NCBI GenBank assembly: GCA_001247695.2
Contig: LGRX02026997.1
Coordinates: 1 to 18,604, forward strand
From: Cymbomonas tetramitiformis
Taxonomy: Eukaryota > Chlorophyta > Pyramimonadophyceae > Pyramimonadales > Pyramimonadaceae
Reading direction: 5' to 3'
Length of the DNA stretch: 18,604 nt
Both the position numbers and the translations under genes were made by a program. The notes below the pieces were generated by a model that saw only the letters and a list, made by a program, of their open reading frames with translations, did not search any database and had not been told where the DNA came from. This document shows, piece after piece, positions 1 to 9,020 of the stretch. Every line of letters starts with the position of its first letter. Within the stretch, counting starts at the first letter, position 1.

Positions 1-688
1 GTTTCGCGTACAAGTAACTTGAAGCTTTGAGCTTCAAGTAACTTAAGGATATGCATATTGGCAGTATTTGTGCCAAGTTTCGCGCTCTATGACGCACGGG
101 AAGCCCTCGGCTGTTTGGCATCTTTGGGTTTGGGTTCGAACCCAAACCCAAACCCAAAACATCTGCCTTGGAAATAAATTGCGTGTTTCGCGCACAAGTA
201 ACTTGAAGCCTTGAGCTTCAGGTAACTTAAAGATTTGTATCTTGGCAGTATTTGTGCCAAGTTTCGCGCTCTAGGACGCACGGGAAGCCCTCGGCTGTTT
301 GGCATCTTTGGGTTTGGGTGTCACGTTCGAACCCAAACCCAAAACATCTGCCTTAGAAATAAATTGCGCGTTGGGCGCACAAGTAACTTGAAGCTTTGAG
401 CTTCAAGTAACTTAGGTAAATATCTCTTGGCAGTATTTGTGCCAAGTTTCGTGCGCTAGGACGCACGGGAAGCCCTCGGCTGTTTGGCATCTTTGGGTTT
501 GGATACGTTCGAACCCAAAGGCAAAGGCATAGGACAGTTTCGTAGATTCTGTCCCGATGCCTTTGCAACCTCGCACGCTAACTCATATTATAATGAATAT
601 TTAACATTCAAGCGTTGGATACCCCACGCCAACGGGAAGCGCTCGGCTGATTTGTTATTTGGGTATGCGCACCCAAATGACAAAAAAC

Positions 689-720
689 GCATCTTTGAAA
701 CTCGTTAGTTTCAAAGATGC
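689..720. repeat. Perfect 14-bp hairpin, satellite unit 4
   Basis: The arms GCATCTTTGAAACT (689-702) and AGTTTCAAAGATGC (707-720) are exact reverse complements around the loop CGTT. The same arms recur 161 bp downstream with a different loop. Confidence 0.9.
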
Positions 721-849
721 GTGGCCGATGCCTTCGTGCTTATGTGTATATTTCATATGAAATATACCGTGGAATAAATGTGAATATCCCGCACAAACGG
801 GAAGCGCTCGGCTGTTTTGTAATTTTAGGGTGCACCCAAAATACCAAAC

Positions 850-881
850 GCATCTTTGAAACTTCCGAGTTTCAAAGATGC
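850..881. repeat. Perfect 14-bp hairpin, satellite unit 5
   Basis: The arms are identical to those at 689-720, but the loop is TCCG (864-867). The stem is preserved while the loop differs. Confidence 0.9.
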
Positions 882-900
882 TTGCCGGTCGCGTGCAGCG

Positions 901-1246
901 GTAAATGTCAAGGCAAAGGGTTTATGATATATACTAAGTAGTTTTTAGAAGCAATAGAATATTTTTCATATGCTTCTGAAAACTATTCCCCAGCATGCAA
1001 GCATGCAACCTGCTCTCGGCACCATGCGGCACCATGCAACCTGCCTTCCCCAGCATGCATGCTGCCCTCCGCTCGGCAGCATGCAATGTGTTGATGTGAT
1101 TTCGCCGGAAATTTCCGGCGAAGAGACGATGACGACCTGTCTCAGGTCTGATGACCTCTCGATCGATCGTGTCACATGAACTTAATCTAAATCTACCCAA
1201 ACAAAACTTAATCCAGTAGATGTCAAAAACTTAATCCAACATAAAC
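901..1246. other. Intergenic spacer with short palindromes
   Basis: No gene is supported. The stretch has CAGCATGCA/ACCATGCAACCTGC direct repeats (about 990-1085), a perfect palindrome CAGCATGCATGCTG at 1051-1064, and a perfect 22-bp palindrome centred on GGAAATTTCC at 1101-1122. AACTTAATC recurs just before the MITE. Confidence 0.6.
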
Positions 1247-1435
1247 TAGGGGTGCCCAACTAAAGTTGAGCCGTCCAATGTTTTCAGATCGGGAACATCG
1301 GAAGGTCCGAAGAGATTCCTGGGGAGCAACAAAGGAATGTATCGTATTTTAATCTCTGGAATCGTATATGGACTGTCGGATTCGGAAATTGCCACTGTTA
1401 AAAATGAACGGACCAGTTTAAGTTGGGCAGCTCTA
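1247..1435. mobile_element. hAT-like MITE (non-autonomous DNA transposon)
   Basis: A 189-bp element has terminal inverted repeats. The left end is TAGGGGTGCCCAACT (1247-1261). The right end, read on the minus strand from 1435, is TAGAGCTGCCCAACT, matching 13 of 15 positions; the similarity continues into AAA after a 1-nt gap. It is bordered by a perfect 8-bp direct repeat ACATAAAC at 1239-1246 and 1436-1443. An 8-bp target duplication and YAGNG-type ends are the known signature of the hAT superfamily. There is no coding capacity, so movement would need a transposase from elsewhere. Superfamily assignment rests only on ends and duplication length. Confidence 0.75.
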
Positions 1436-1498
1436 ACATAAACCCCGAGCCCTGAGTGAAGGCGCACAAGGGAAATGAAGCTGGCGGAGTTCCGGTTG

Positions 1499-2248
1499 TC
1501 AGACGTGCTGGTCATAGACCTCCATGTCCAAGCCGTCCGCCTCATGCCAGGGGTCCTCGTATCCGCCGAGGTTGGCGATGTCCTCGTCCTGCGAGTCCCC
1601 CTGCTCAGCTGCTTTCCCCTTTTTGCTCGTTCTCGGTGGGCTAGGCGGCACCGATGCCGGTTTACCACTACGTTTCTCACCAGGAGAAGGCGGTGTGCCA
1701 GACGGTGCGCGCTGAACGATGTCCGAAAACGTTGACGTTACCGCTGCACCACAGGATGGCGGCGCGGTTTGCGTGAAGTCTCTGGACTCCACTGTTCCAG
1801 AGGCGTTACCAAAGGTGAAATATGCACCTGGCACGCCTGTGGGCGGAATGGAAGGAGTCGTGAAAACCCCCGTCGACACTGGCGGATCTCTCCGCTCAGC
1901 GCGCTCCTTCGCGTTCTGTCGCTGCGTGGTTCTCCTGAGGGTCCTGACGCTTGGCCCCTGCGATGAGGCGGTGCCACGCGTGGATGAAGAAGGCGGAAAC
2001 GTCGATGCAGTCGCCAAGCCCGGTGCTGTCGTGCTAGCCCGCTCAAATGCGGGAAGGCACACCGTTGCCGCTGCTGCAACTGCTCGAGTCGCGTGCAGAG
2101 CCATCAGATGCGTCAGGCTCTGTTGCGGCGTAAGCGCGATGGACTCGTCGTCGCCGATGCACTCCGGCAGGGCCGCTCCTTGTCTTCGTGCAAGCCGTTG
2201 AGCTCTCAACGCGGCCTGAGCTGTGCTGATGAGTATCTCCAGGCTCAT
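1499..2248 (-). CDS. Hypothetical disordered protein, 249 aa
   Basis: An ATG-initiated frame (ATG at 2246-2248, G at -3) lies in a block clearly richer in GC than its flanks. I do not recognise a family. Residues 1-70 are Ala/Arg/Leu-rich and may be helical. The rest is Ser/Thr/Pro-rich and looks disordered. A basic patch (PPRTSKKGK) near residue 205 could be a nuclear localisation signal, and it is followed by an acidic tail ending near EVYDQHV. The same frame stays open upstream to about 2325 without another ATG, so the protein could start on an upstream exon. No catalytic motif is seen. The opposite strand also carries open frames because of GC bias, so coding status is moderate only. It could be a mobile-element structural protein. 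Confidence 0.45.
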   Translation of the reverse strand: MSLEILISTAQAALRAQRLARRQGAALPECIGDDESIALTPQQSLTHLMALHATRAVAAAATVCLPAFERASTTAPGLATASTFPPSSSTRGTASSQGPSVRTLRRTTQRQNAKERAERRDPPVSTGVFTTPSIPPTGVPGAYFTFGNASGTVESRDFTQTAPPSCGAAVTSTFSDIVQRAPSGTPPSPGEKRSGKPASVPPSPPRTSKKGKAAEQGDSQDEDIANLGGYEDPWHEADGLDMEVYDQHV

Positions 2249-2310
2249 TTCCGCTGCTTCGTGCTGCGGACTCGTTGCCGGTCCGCCAGATGTCGGCTTT
2301 CGCCCCCCAT
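2245..2310 (-). promoter_or_regulatory. Possible upstream ORF overlapping the start by ATGA
   Basis: On the minus strand an ATG at 2308-2310 opens a 21-codon frame. Its TGA stop (2245-2247) overlaps the ATG of the 249-aa ORF as ATGA. Such an arrangement can support termination-reinitiation, but chance is quite possible, as is an intron boundary in this stretch. Confidence 0.2.
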
Positions 2311-2329
2311 GTCGTGAGAGCCCGCTTCA

Positions 2330-3440
2330 ACACAAAATTCTCGTGAATAATTTCAAAATTGTCTTCCCTTTATCCATTATATCGCTTGAAATTCGCCATA
2401 AAAATTTTGGGTGCAAGCGTTGCGCAGCCGCCCTCCACCCCGAGCGTAGGCTGGGCAAGTCGTAGTCTTGGAGGGGCTACGCGCCTCCAAGATTAGATTC
2501 GAGTCCCAACACTCCGGCTGACTAGCGTGCCTTCTTTGCAGGTTAATTTCTGTTACTGTTTCAACTTCTGGTATTTACGAATGTGCATGAAAGTGATAAG
2601 GGCCTATCAGCTTAGCTCGCAGTCGCGACTGTTAACTGAGCTGATGTGGCCACGGATCCGCTCAATCGAGAGCATAAACAACGTTCCTAGGAGTCTAAAT
2701 AAGATATCTATGTGCGTTACGAACGTTGAAAAAATGTTTTCCTAATTTAATTTACTCGCAAACAGTGTGGGGTATACGTGCAGTGAAGCGGTTTTCACAT
2801 ACTTAAAGGCGCTTCCGAAAGCACACTGCGTCCGCCGGATTGAAAAACGGACGGCGCTAGGCGATTTTCTCGCTCCTGCGGCATTCGTCGTGCACAGGTC
2901 GTGCATCATCTTCGCTCGCCGTCGGACAGGAAGTCAGGAACCCGTCGAAGAACATTAAAAGAAGTGTCACACCCAATGGAACTGACTGCTTCGCCCGATT
3001 GTGTATCTTTGATCGTCGATCGTAAGAAATATGCCTCCCAGCAAGATAAATGCTGCAATCGGTGGTGCAGATGCATCAGTAATATAAGGCGAGTCGAGAT
3101 CGGCGGTGATTCCTTGTGCCAAGTCAAAGGATTTTCAAGAAATAATGAACCAGCGAGATGGCATAACGGTATTTCAAATAAAAACTCGAAATGATCGATC
3201 AGAGATGCGATATTACACAATACAATTAGTGTATTATACCCCGCGTGTGGGGCAGACACACAAAATACACACGCGTGGGCGGGTGGACACACACAATACG
3301 TGGGGTTTCCACACGGCACCCCATCGCAGACACAAACCCCTCCATTCAACAGCACAGGTGCCTCGCAACACAGCAAGCTTCACAGCCCGACAACAACAGC
3401 TCAGAAATAACTTGCTTCATGACTCATATGCTAGAATCGC
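2330..3440. other. Spacer without a supportable gene
   Basis: Only short frames without convincing composition are seen. A perfect 9-bp hairpin (TCTTGGAGG / CCTCCAAGA, 2466-2492) lies next to a B-box-like GATTCGAGTCC at 2496-2506, but no tRNA cloverleaf can be built. The minus-strand frame over 2906-3376 begins at TTG and is Cys-rich from repeat-like DNA; it is not called a gene. 3240-3330 is rich in CACACA-type runs. Confidence 0.5.
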
Positions 3441-3546
3441 GACATATATATATGTGCATATATATGGCATATATCATTCCACTATATAGGTGGAATATAT
3501 ATATATATATATATATATACGTTATATATGTGTGTGTGTGTGTGTG
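3441..3546. repeat. (TA)n and (TG)n microsatellites
   Basis: Alternating TA tracts are scattered from about 3445. A longer (TA)n run lies at about 3496-3520 and a (TG)n run at about 3530-3546. The TATA-rich segment includes the inverted pair TTCCACTATATAGGTGGAA at about 3477-3495. Confidence 0.9.
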
Positions 3547-3589
3547 ATGGCGCGAAAACGATGGTTGAACATGGTTGGGTATGATAGTG

Positions 3590-3621
3590 GTGGTCATGGT
3601 CGTGGTCGTGGTCGTGGTCAT

Positions 3622-3710
<89 letters not shown>

Positions 3711-3711
3711 A

Positions 3712-3750
<39 letters not shown>

Positions 3751-3799
3751 CCGTGGCCGTGGCGTGGCGTTGGCGTGGTCGTGGTCGTGGTCGTGGTCA
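3590..3799. repeat. TGGTCG hexanucleotide array, about 34 copies
   Basis: Near-perfect TGGTCG units run for about 205 bp, with a few TGGTCA or TGGCCG variants near the ends. Because the period is 6, every frame stays open and gives GRGRGR, WSWSWS, VVVVV, HDHDHD or TTTTT peptides; these are artefacts. The array is bracketed by (TA)n tracts on both sides. Confidence 0.95.
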
Positions 3800-3845
3800 T
3801 TGATATATATATATATATACTTCTATATATATATATATATATAGG
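3800..3845. repeat. (TA)n microsatellite right of the hexamer array
   Basis: Two TA runs (about 3803-3819 and 3824-3842) are split by a short CTTC interruption. Confidence 0.9.
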
Positions 3846-3985
3846 CATAGGCATATGGCCTATAGTAATAAATACGATCATAAGGCATATAGTGATAATT
3901 GCCTTATAATAATACAGCCTGGACGTTCCTCAGTTCCCCCGCGTGTATCATTATAGCGACCATACTGCATTGTGCACTCATACGA

Positions 3986-4451
3986 CATCACAGATTTCCG
4001 GCATGAATATGGGCTGAATATGCGCCTCATACATCGCAAGGATTCGGCTTGAACGTCAGCTTAAGATGAGTCGCATACGTCACGCATTTTCGGCCTAAAT
4101 ACATTGGTAAAAGCGAGTCCATCAAGAATTTGTGGCATGCATGTCGGCTGAAATGTGAAATCGACATACGTAAAGTATTTTATTCGACTTGAACGTCGGC
4201 TGAATATGTTGAGTCGCATACGTCACGGATTTTCGGCTTAAATGTGTCGGCGAAAGCGAGTAGCATCAGGAATTTTGAACATAAATGTCGGCTCAAAATT
4301 GTTCACATACATCACAGATTGTTGGCATAAATGTCGGCTAAAATCGAAATCGTGACTCGCACATCAAGGATTTTGGACTTGAACGACGGTTGAACATGAG
4401 TTGCATACGCATCACTGATTTTCGGCTTCAATATCGGCCGAAGTCAAGTCT
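3986..4451. repeat. Degenerate ~47-bp tandem repeat, about 10 units
   Basis: Units begin with CATCA or CATACGTCA near 3986, 4028, 4074, 4120, 4164, 4217, 4264, 4306, 4362 and 4404. A typical unit reads CATACGTCACGGATTTTCGG, then CTTGAAYGTCGGCTGAA, then an ATGAGTCG-like end. By shared variants the units fall into three types in the order A B C, A B C, A, A B C. B units carry ACTTGAACG and a GAGTCG end, C units carry TTTTCGGCYTAAA, and A units carry GGCATAAATGTCGGCT. This looks like a roughly 140-bp higher-order repeat that has decayed. Confidence 0.75.
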
Positions 4452-4705
4452 CGGACATGGATTTACATATTTAAAGAAACACAAGTTAGTGAAAGTGACC
4501 GAGCGGGACACTACAGTCAAGATTGCAAGATACAGCTTGCATATAGGCGGGATGTAGGGTTGTGCCAGAAACACGCCGCCTGACGGCATGTGCAACCTCG
4601 TACGACGGCCATCTTGGGGCAAGGGCACACGAATGGACACCGCGCCATCTTGAAAGGAGGCAATATGCAGGTTGTCATCATTGTGGAATGTCAAATTGAC
4701 ACGCC
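4428..4705 (-). CDS. Exon-like open frame, possible terminal exon
   Basis: On the minus strand a pyrimidine-rich tract ending in CTAG (4706-4709) would place a 3' splice site before an open frame that runs to a TGA at 4428-4430. The first part has balanced protein-like composition, for example VSIRVPLPQDGRRTRLH. There is no in-frame ATG upstream of it. The acceptor is phase 1, which would fit the phase-1 donor at 5549 of the gene described for 5130-7833, so it could be an alternative last exon. It overlaps the 47-bp repeat at its 3' end, which argues against the terminal part being coding. No family recognised. Confidence 0.25.
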
Positions 4706-4709
4706 CTAG

Positions 4710-5129
4710 CGTGCAGGTTTGGAGAGAAGCGAATCCAATTATTTGTCAGTAAGTGTTGTAGCTGTGTGCTACGACCCAAGTACTTTCGGGTGAAGCCAAT
4801 GCCGAGCAAATGGCCTGAACATTCGGGCGAGGCCAACATGACCCAATATATCTGTCAAGTCCTTCGCATGTTTACTTGCTGGAACCAGCTTCCACACAAT
4901 GTTGCAATAATGTTTGCGTTATGTATGCACTGCATCTAATGTTTGTGCACTATCCTACTATGCATAACATAGATCATCATGAATTCGGGTTGTTCTAAAC
5001 CAGGCCTTGATCACGATGAACCACACTTGTTCTAAATTAGAAAAGATTGCTATTCGGCAATGTATTTTGGAAAGCGCGCAAAACTGGCGTTAAGCGTCAA
5101 ATTGCTTGCCTACTATATTCAATGATTGA
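4710..5129. other. Spacer, no feature seen
   Basis: Mixed composition and no convincing frame. Short near-repeats GGGTGAAGCCAATG / GGGCGAGGCCAACATG lie near 4790-4840. Confidence 0.5.
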
Positions 5130-7833
5130 TCAAGACCAACAGTTTGACGATGGCATCACCTTCCCACATAATGCTGTGGGCCCTTTTTGCCAGCTGTCAG
5201 CTCGGCTTCGTTGGGTGTGTATTTCCGCAATGTCGTGACGCAGCGGCCCTAGAGCACATGAGGTGCGCGCCCTGTGCTCGTTGCCAGAACAAAAAAATGA
5301 TTTGGGCGTATCTTTATCTTTCTTCCGCTGTTTTTCCCCCTTCTTTCCATCTGCGCGGCAGGCGAAGGAATTCAACAACACAATTCCATTAGCAAAAACA
5401 ATATCAACTCCCATGAAACTGGTATTCCCGCGTGACCAACATTGTTTCATGCAGAAGGATTGATTTGCACTTATGACCGGGACAGAAGTCAGACCACGCA
5501 AAGCAAACTTACAGGTAAAAGAAAACTTTAGAGTAGGAAAACATATACCAAGGGGTGGAGCCGATTTTGGCCGCATCCAAGCGACAGGGCCTTTCGCATC
5601 ATATGAACTCAAGTGCTTAGCGCTCGTTAAGAAGCTTCCACGAGGCTTATCGAAGACATCAAGGCGCTTTTCGGGCTTCGCAGCCTGTAGTGCATCACGC
5701 ACGTGTTGCATACGATCTACCAACAAGCCTATAATCCACACACATGCCTGCCGCATACTCATGTTACCTTAGAACCAAATCATAGGTTACGCAACCCACA
5801 CGAGATCCAATTGGGAGTTGAAGTACAACTGCATCGTCCGATAAGCAGCCGCGTTTTTTGACGGAATAAGATCACACATTCAACAAATGCGATGATGTGG
5901 TTGATTTACCAAAGCAACATTCGAAACACAAACCTTGAGCAGAAGACATCCTCTCTTCCACCTTCTGCTTCACCTTTGTTGAGAGCTTTTTCTTCTTCAG
6001 CTTCGGCGCTTCCTGTGAGAGACATGAGAGTCCATAACGAGCACTGTATATCAGTCAAATGCACGACAAGACAACTGTCCTTAACTTGCACCATGGGCGC
6101 AATTGACCGACACACGAAATGCGGACGTCTCCACAAGCAAAAGTACCATGTTTTCGATATCTGTACTCAGAGACAACACGTCAGGATTGTTGTACTCAGA
6201 TAGGCTGGCTGATAGGCCCGCGCTCTTCTTGCGCATGCTAATTCTAGTAATGTCACATCATGCAAGGAGCTTGCGAGGTAACGGTACCTGGGTGACACCC
6301 ACACTTTTTATCCAACGATGCACTGCCATTTTGGTAGCGGATGCCGCTGGAATTATCTTTCCTCCCACATTCTTCTTCTCTTCACGCATGGCCTGCGGTG
6401 GGCGAGCGATTCATTCAAGTTGAATAACGCTCCCACTGCGGAGGTGTGGCGCTTGGCATCTGCTACCTGAGTGCTATTAGGGTTCACAAACCTAGTAAAC
6501 CATAATCCAGGAGCGCTCCCAAAAACCTGCCCGTTGTGCCGATGCATGAAGGGCTCGCAATGGCCCGTTGTACCGATGCAGGAAGGGCTCGCAATGGCCC
6601 GTTGTGCCGATGCAGGAAGGGCTCGCAGAGCCCCGTTGTGCCGATGCGGGAAGGGCGCGCAATGGCCCGTTGTGCCGATGCAGGAAGGGCTCATAATGGC
6701 GCGTTGTGCCGTGCAGGAAGGGCTCGCAAAGGCCCGTTGTGCCGATGCCGGAAGGGCTCACCAATGGCGCGTTGTGCCGTCTGGGGATAACGCAAAGGCC
6801 CGTTGTGCCGATGCAGGAAGGGGGCTCGCCAATGGCGCGTTGTGCCGATGCAGGAAGGGCTCGCAAAGGCCCGTTGTGCCGATGCCGGAAGGGCTCGCAA
6901 TGGCGCGTTGTGCCGATGCAGGAAGGGCTCGCAAAGGCCCGTTGTGCCGATGCAGGAAGGGCTCGCAATGGCGCTTGTGCCGATGCAGGAAGGGCTCGCA
7001 ATGGCGCGTTGTGTGCCGATGCCGGAAGGACTCGCAATGGCCCGTCGTGCCGATGCAGGAAGGGCTCGCAAAGGCCCGTTGTGCCGTGCCGCAAGGGCTC
7101 CTGGCCCGTTGTGCCGATGCCGCAGGGCTCGCAAGCCCCGTTGTGACGGTGCGCGCAAGGACTCTAATGGCCCGTTGTGCCGATGCCGCAAGGACTCGCA
7201 ACGGCCCGTTGTGACGGTGCCGCAAGGGCTCGCAATGGCCCGTTGTGCCGATGCCGCAAGGGCTCGCAAAGGCCCGTTGTGACGGTGCCGCAAGGACTCG
7301 CAATGGCCCGTTGTGCCGATGCCGCAAGGACTCGCAACGGCCCGTTGTGACGGTGCCGCAAGGACTCGCATGAACCCGTTGTGTCAATGCCGCAAGCGCT
7401 CGCGAGAAGCCGTCGTGCCGGTGCCGCAAGGACTCGCATGAATCCGTTGTGTCAATGCCGCAAGGGCTTGCGATAACTGGTAGTGCCAGTGCCATCGGTC
7501 CCCGCTGTAGCCTTTGTGCCGAAGCAGCAAGGCATATCAACAACGCGCTATCCCGCAAAGTCTCGTAATATTTCGTTGCGCCGATGCCGCCTGTGCTCGC
7601 ATTGAATGAGCCTATGTTTGACGTGCTCATTTTCAAACAGCATGTATGTTGGTACACACCTCGAGGCGCTGATTATGCCGACTAAGAGCCGCTTCGAAGC
7701 GCTTCTCGCGCCTAATCTTATCTTGCTGCTTCGTGTTTGCTTTGTGAAGGATATCTGCGAGGCGTGGCTGCATAGTTTGGCCATTAGGTAGTTCCTCGTC
7801 ATCCTGGCCCGCCGTCGAGGATGCTACACTCAT
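5130..7833 (-). CDS. Five-exon hypothetical gene, about 252 aa, basic protein
   Basis: Proposed exons in transcript order are 7660-7833 (ATG with A at -3), 6288-6392, 5934-6012, 5549-5728 and 5130-5350 (TGA). All donors are GT (GTGTGT, GTACCG, GTTTGT, GTATAT) and all acceptors AG (ACCGCAG, CTCACAG, ATTATAG, GCGCAG). Phases run 0, 0, 1, 1 and the coding total is 759 nt, divisible by three; chance agreement of all four junctions is unlikely. Introns are 1267, 275, 205 and 198 bp. The protein is highly charged. Residues about 20-58 look like a basic helix (KIRREKRFEAALSRHNQRLE), residues about 94-119 are Lys-rich (PKLKKKKLSTKVKQKVEERM), and GKKGEKQRKKDKD follows the last junction. It is probably nuclear or nucleolar by composition only; no family is recognised. 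The last exon boundary is least certain, because the fourth intron contains no in-frame stop and could be retained. Confidence 0.55.
6530..7600. repeat. 34-bp minisatellite, about 28 clear copies, inside intron 1
   Basis: The unit consensus is GGCCCGTTGTGCCGATGCAG followed by GAAGGGCTCGCAAT. Copies are clear over 6530-7490 and decay to about 7600. The left half has GCAGGAAGG or GCCGGAAGG variants and the right half GCCGCAAGG. From 7145 to about 7380 GACGGTG copies alternate with GCCGATG copies (7145, 7213, 7281 and 7349 for GACGGTG), a 68-bp dimer. Since 34 is not a multiple of three, each frame cycles through all readings and stays open on both strands, producing long false ORFs of 150-300 codons. 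The array lies wholly within the proposed first intron (6393-7659) of the minus-strand gene. Confidence 0.95.
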
Positions 7834-8721
7834 ATTATTTTCTCAAGAATAATGTCACAGCCTATACATAAACACGACGATTATATCCAACTGGAGAGGC
7901 CCTTGAACTTTGAAGCTTCGTTCCTCGCTGCCAGCGTTCCCACACCAACGGTGACTTAGTCTGGGTCGGTCCGTCTTTCAGTCTAGCTGAAGCAGGGAAA
8001 GTGCCCTGGTTCGAGGGGGAAACATAGACGTCTTGAATTGTTTGTTGATTAACCCATGGACAAATTCGAGCAATACATCCCAGCGAATAAATTATTCAAG
8101 GCCAGTACTTACCGTTCACTGTAGAGAGTATACGCTAGAGTTCGCTGACAGAAAGCACGTAACCGACAACTGTGAGTCTATGCCGTGGATGAACTTCGGG
8201 GACGTGACGGGCGGGGGGAGCCGGGAAATTTGCTGTTGAAAGAAAGCAAAAAAAATGTGTGGAATTAAGTCGTGTGATCGGATGTGACATGAACGACGAA
8301 GTGTATTTCGAAGTTTCCTCTCGTCTGACCTCTCTAAACTCGTCTAAACTCTTGTGAGAGGTGTCAAGTGTCTTGTCTGAGACACTGGACACGGACACCT
8401 CTGGTGGACCTCTGTCTCACGTCAGTCTTAACTCTATGACGGTTAGCCCCCAGCCAGGCCCTACACGCTACAGTACTGTACCGCTCAGAAACGAGCACAA
8501 GTGAAGACATGAACATCAGAACATTCGACTTTCGCTTTCCTTTCGTTTGGCTTTCGTTTGACTTTACACTTTTGGATTTGGTGCGTCATCGACATCCATC
8601 GTCTACGTCTATCAGACCATGAAGCGTCATCGTCAGCGTCAGCTCAGGCCGAGCCGGAGGGGTTCGACGAGCTTTTACTTCAAACAATTTGGGCTTGTTT
8701 TCATGGGCCAACCGGACGGGG
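7834..8721. other. Spacer between divergent genes
   Basis: This lies between the minus-strand ATG at 7833 and the plus-strand TATA box at 8722, so it may hold promoters for both. No gene is supported. The palindrome TACAGTACTGTA is at 8469-8480. CTTTCGTTTGRCTTT repeats occur at about 8528-8570 and GTCTGAGACAC-like repeats at about 8330-8400. Confidence 0.45.
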
Positions 8722-8728
8722 TATAAAA
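8722..8728 (+). promoter_or_regulatory. TATA box upstream of the coiled-coil ORF
   Basis: TATAAAA in the context GGGGTATAAAACG matches the eukaryotic core-promoter consensus. A start about 25-30 nt downstream would place the 5' end near 8755, ahead of the ORF at 9021. Confidence 0.4.
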
Positions 8729-8849
8729 CGACTGCTCATTTTAGAGTTTGCATAAGTTGGGTTCAGTCCCAGTGTTGTGTACGCAACTATTGCAACATAG
8801 CATCAAGAACAGCACCCCTTTCTGTTCCCATATTGTCGGAACAACTTAT

Positions 8850-8963
8850 GTGAGTTACGGTGCCGCCGAGATCGAAAGCTGCATTTGAGCAGTCGACAAG
8901 GGAACAACACTTTCATACCAATGAAGCATACACTTTCTATCTCGCTTCACACTTGTCTATCAG
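8850..8963 (+). other. Candidate 5'-UTR intron (114 bp)
   Basis: A consensus donor GTGAGT begins at 8850. A pyrimidine-rich acceptor (TCGCTTCACACTTGTCTATCAG) ends at 8963. Splicing leaves the first downstream ATG in the coiled-coil frame at 9021. RNA support is needed; the pairing is inferred from consensus only. Confidence 0.3.
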
Positions 8964-9020
8964 AACGAAGCTAGGCGTATCACCAGGCCTTCGCAGAGTG
9001 AATTTCACAACTTGGACCTA

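Larger units (their letters stand above)
1..900. repeat. Five-unit hairpin-rich satellite array (about 165-185 bp period)
   Basis: A conserved core reading ACGGGAAGCSCTCGGCTG begins near 96, 280, 465, 632 and 797, giving spacings of 184, 185, 167 and 165 bp. Units 1-3 share a near-perfect inverted repeat (AAGTAACTTGAAGC with its mirror arm, one mismatch), a TTGGCA/TGCCAA stem and a TTTGGGTTTGGG/CCCAAACCCAAA stem. In unit 1 that last stem is a perfect 30-bp palindrome at 123-152. Units 4-5 are diverged: each carries a TTTGGGT/ACCCAAA-type or GGGTGCACCC stem plus a perfect 14-bp stem with a 4-nt loop (689-720 and 850-881). Unit 4-5 spacer DNA includes the perfect palindrome TATATTTCATATGAAATATA (747-766). 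The array probably continues left of the window. Short ORFs here are repeat translations, not genes. Confidence 0.85.

Noticed and set aside
1719..2201. 160-codon plus-strand ORF
   Set aside because: It is opposite the 249-aa minus frame in a GC-rich block. Composition and start context favour the minus strand.
2466..2520. tRNA-like element (hairpin plus B-box-like GATTCGAGTCC)
   Set aside because: The T-stem does not pair and no acceptor stem or anticodon arm can be built; at most a tRNA-derived relic.
2906..3376. 156-codon minus-strand ORF
   Set aside because: It starts at TTG, is Cys-rich from CACA-type sequence, and has no domain or supporting splice sites.
3482..3909. ORFs with GR, WS, HD, V or T runs
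   Set aside because: Pure TGGTCG and TA microsatellite translations.
6530..7600. CRISPR-like regular 34-bp repeats
   Set aside because: The repeats are head-to-tail with no unique spacers, and the context is eukaryotic.
6471..7657. Long ORFs of 150-300 codons on both strands
   Set aside because: They are translations of the 34-bp minisatellite. A period not divisible by three with no stop in any phase keeps all frames open.
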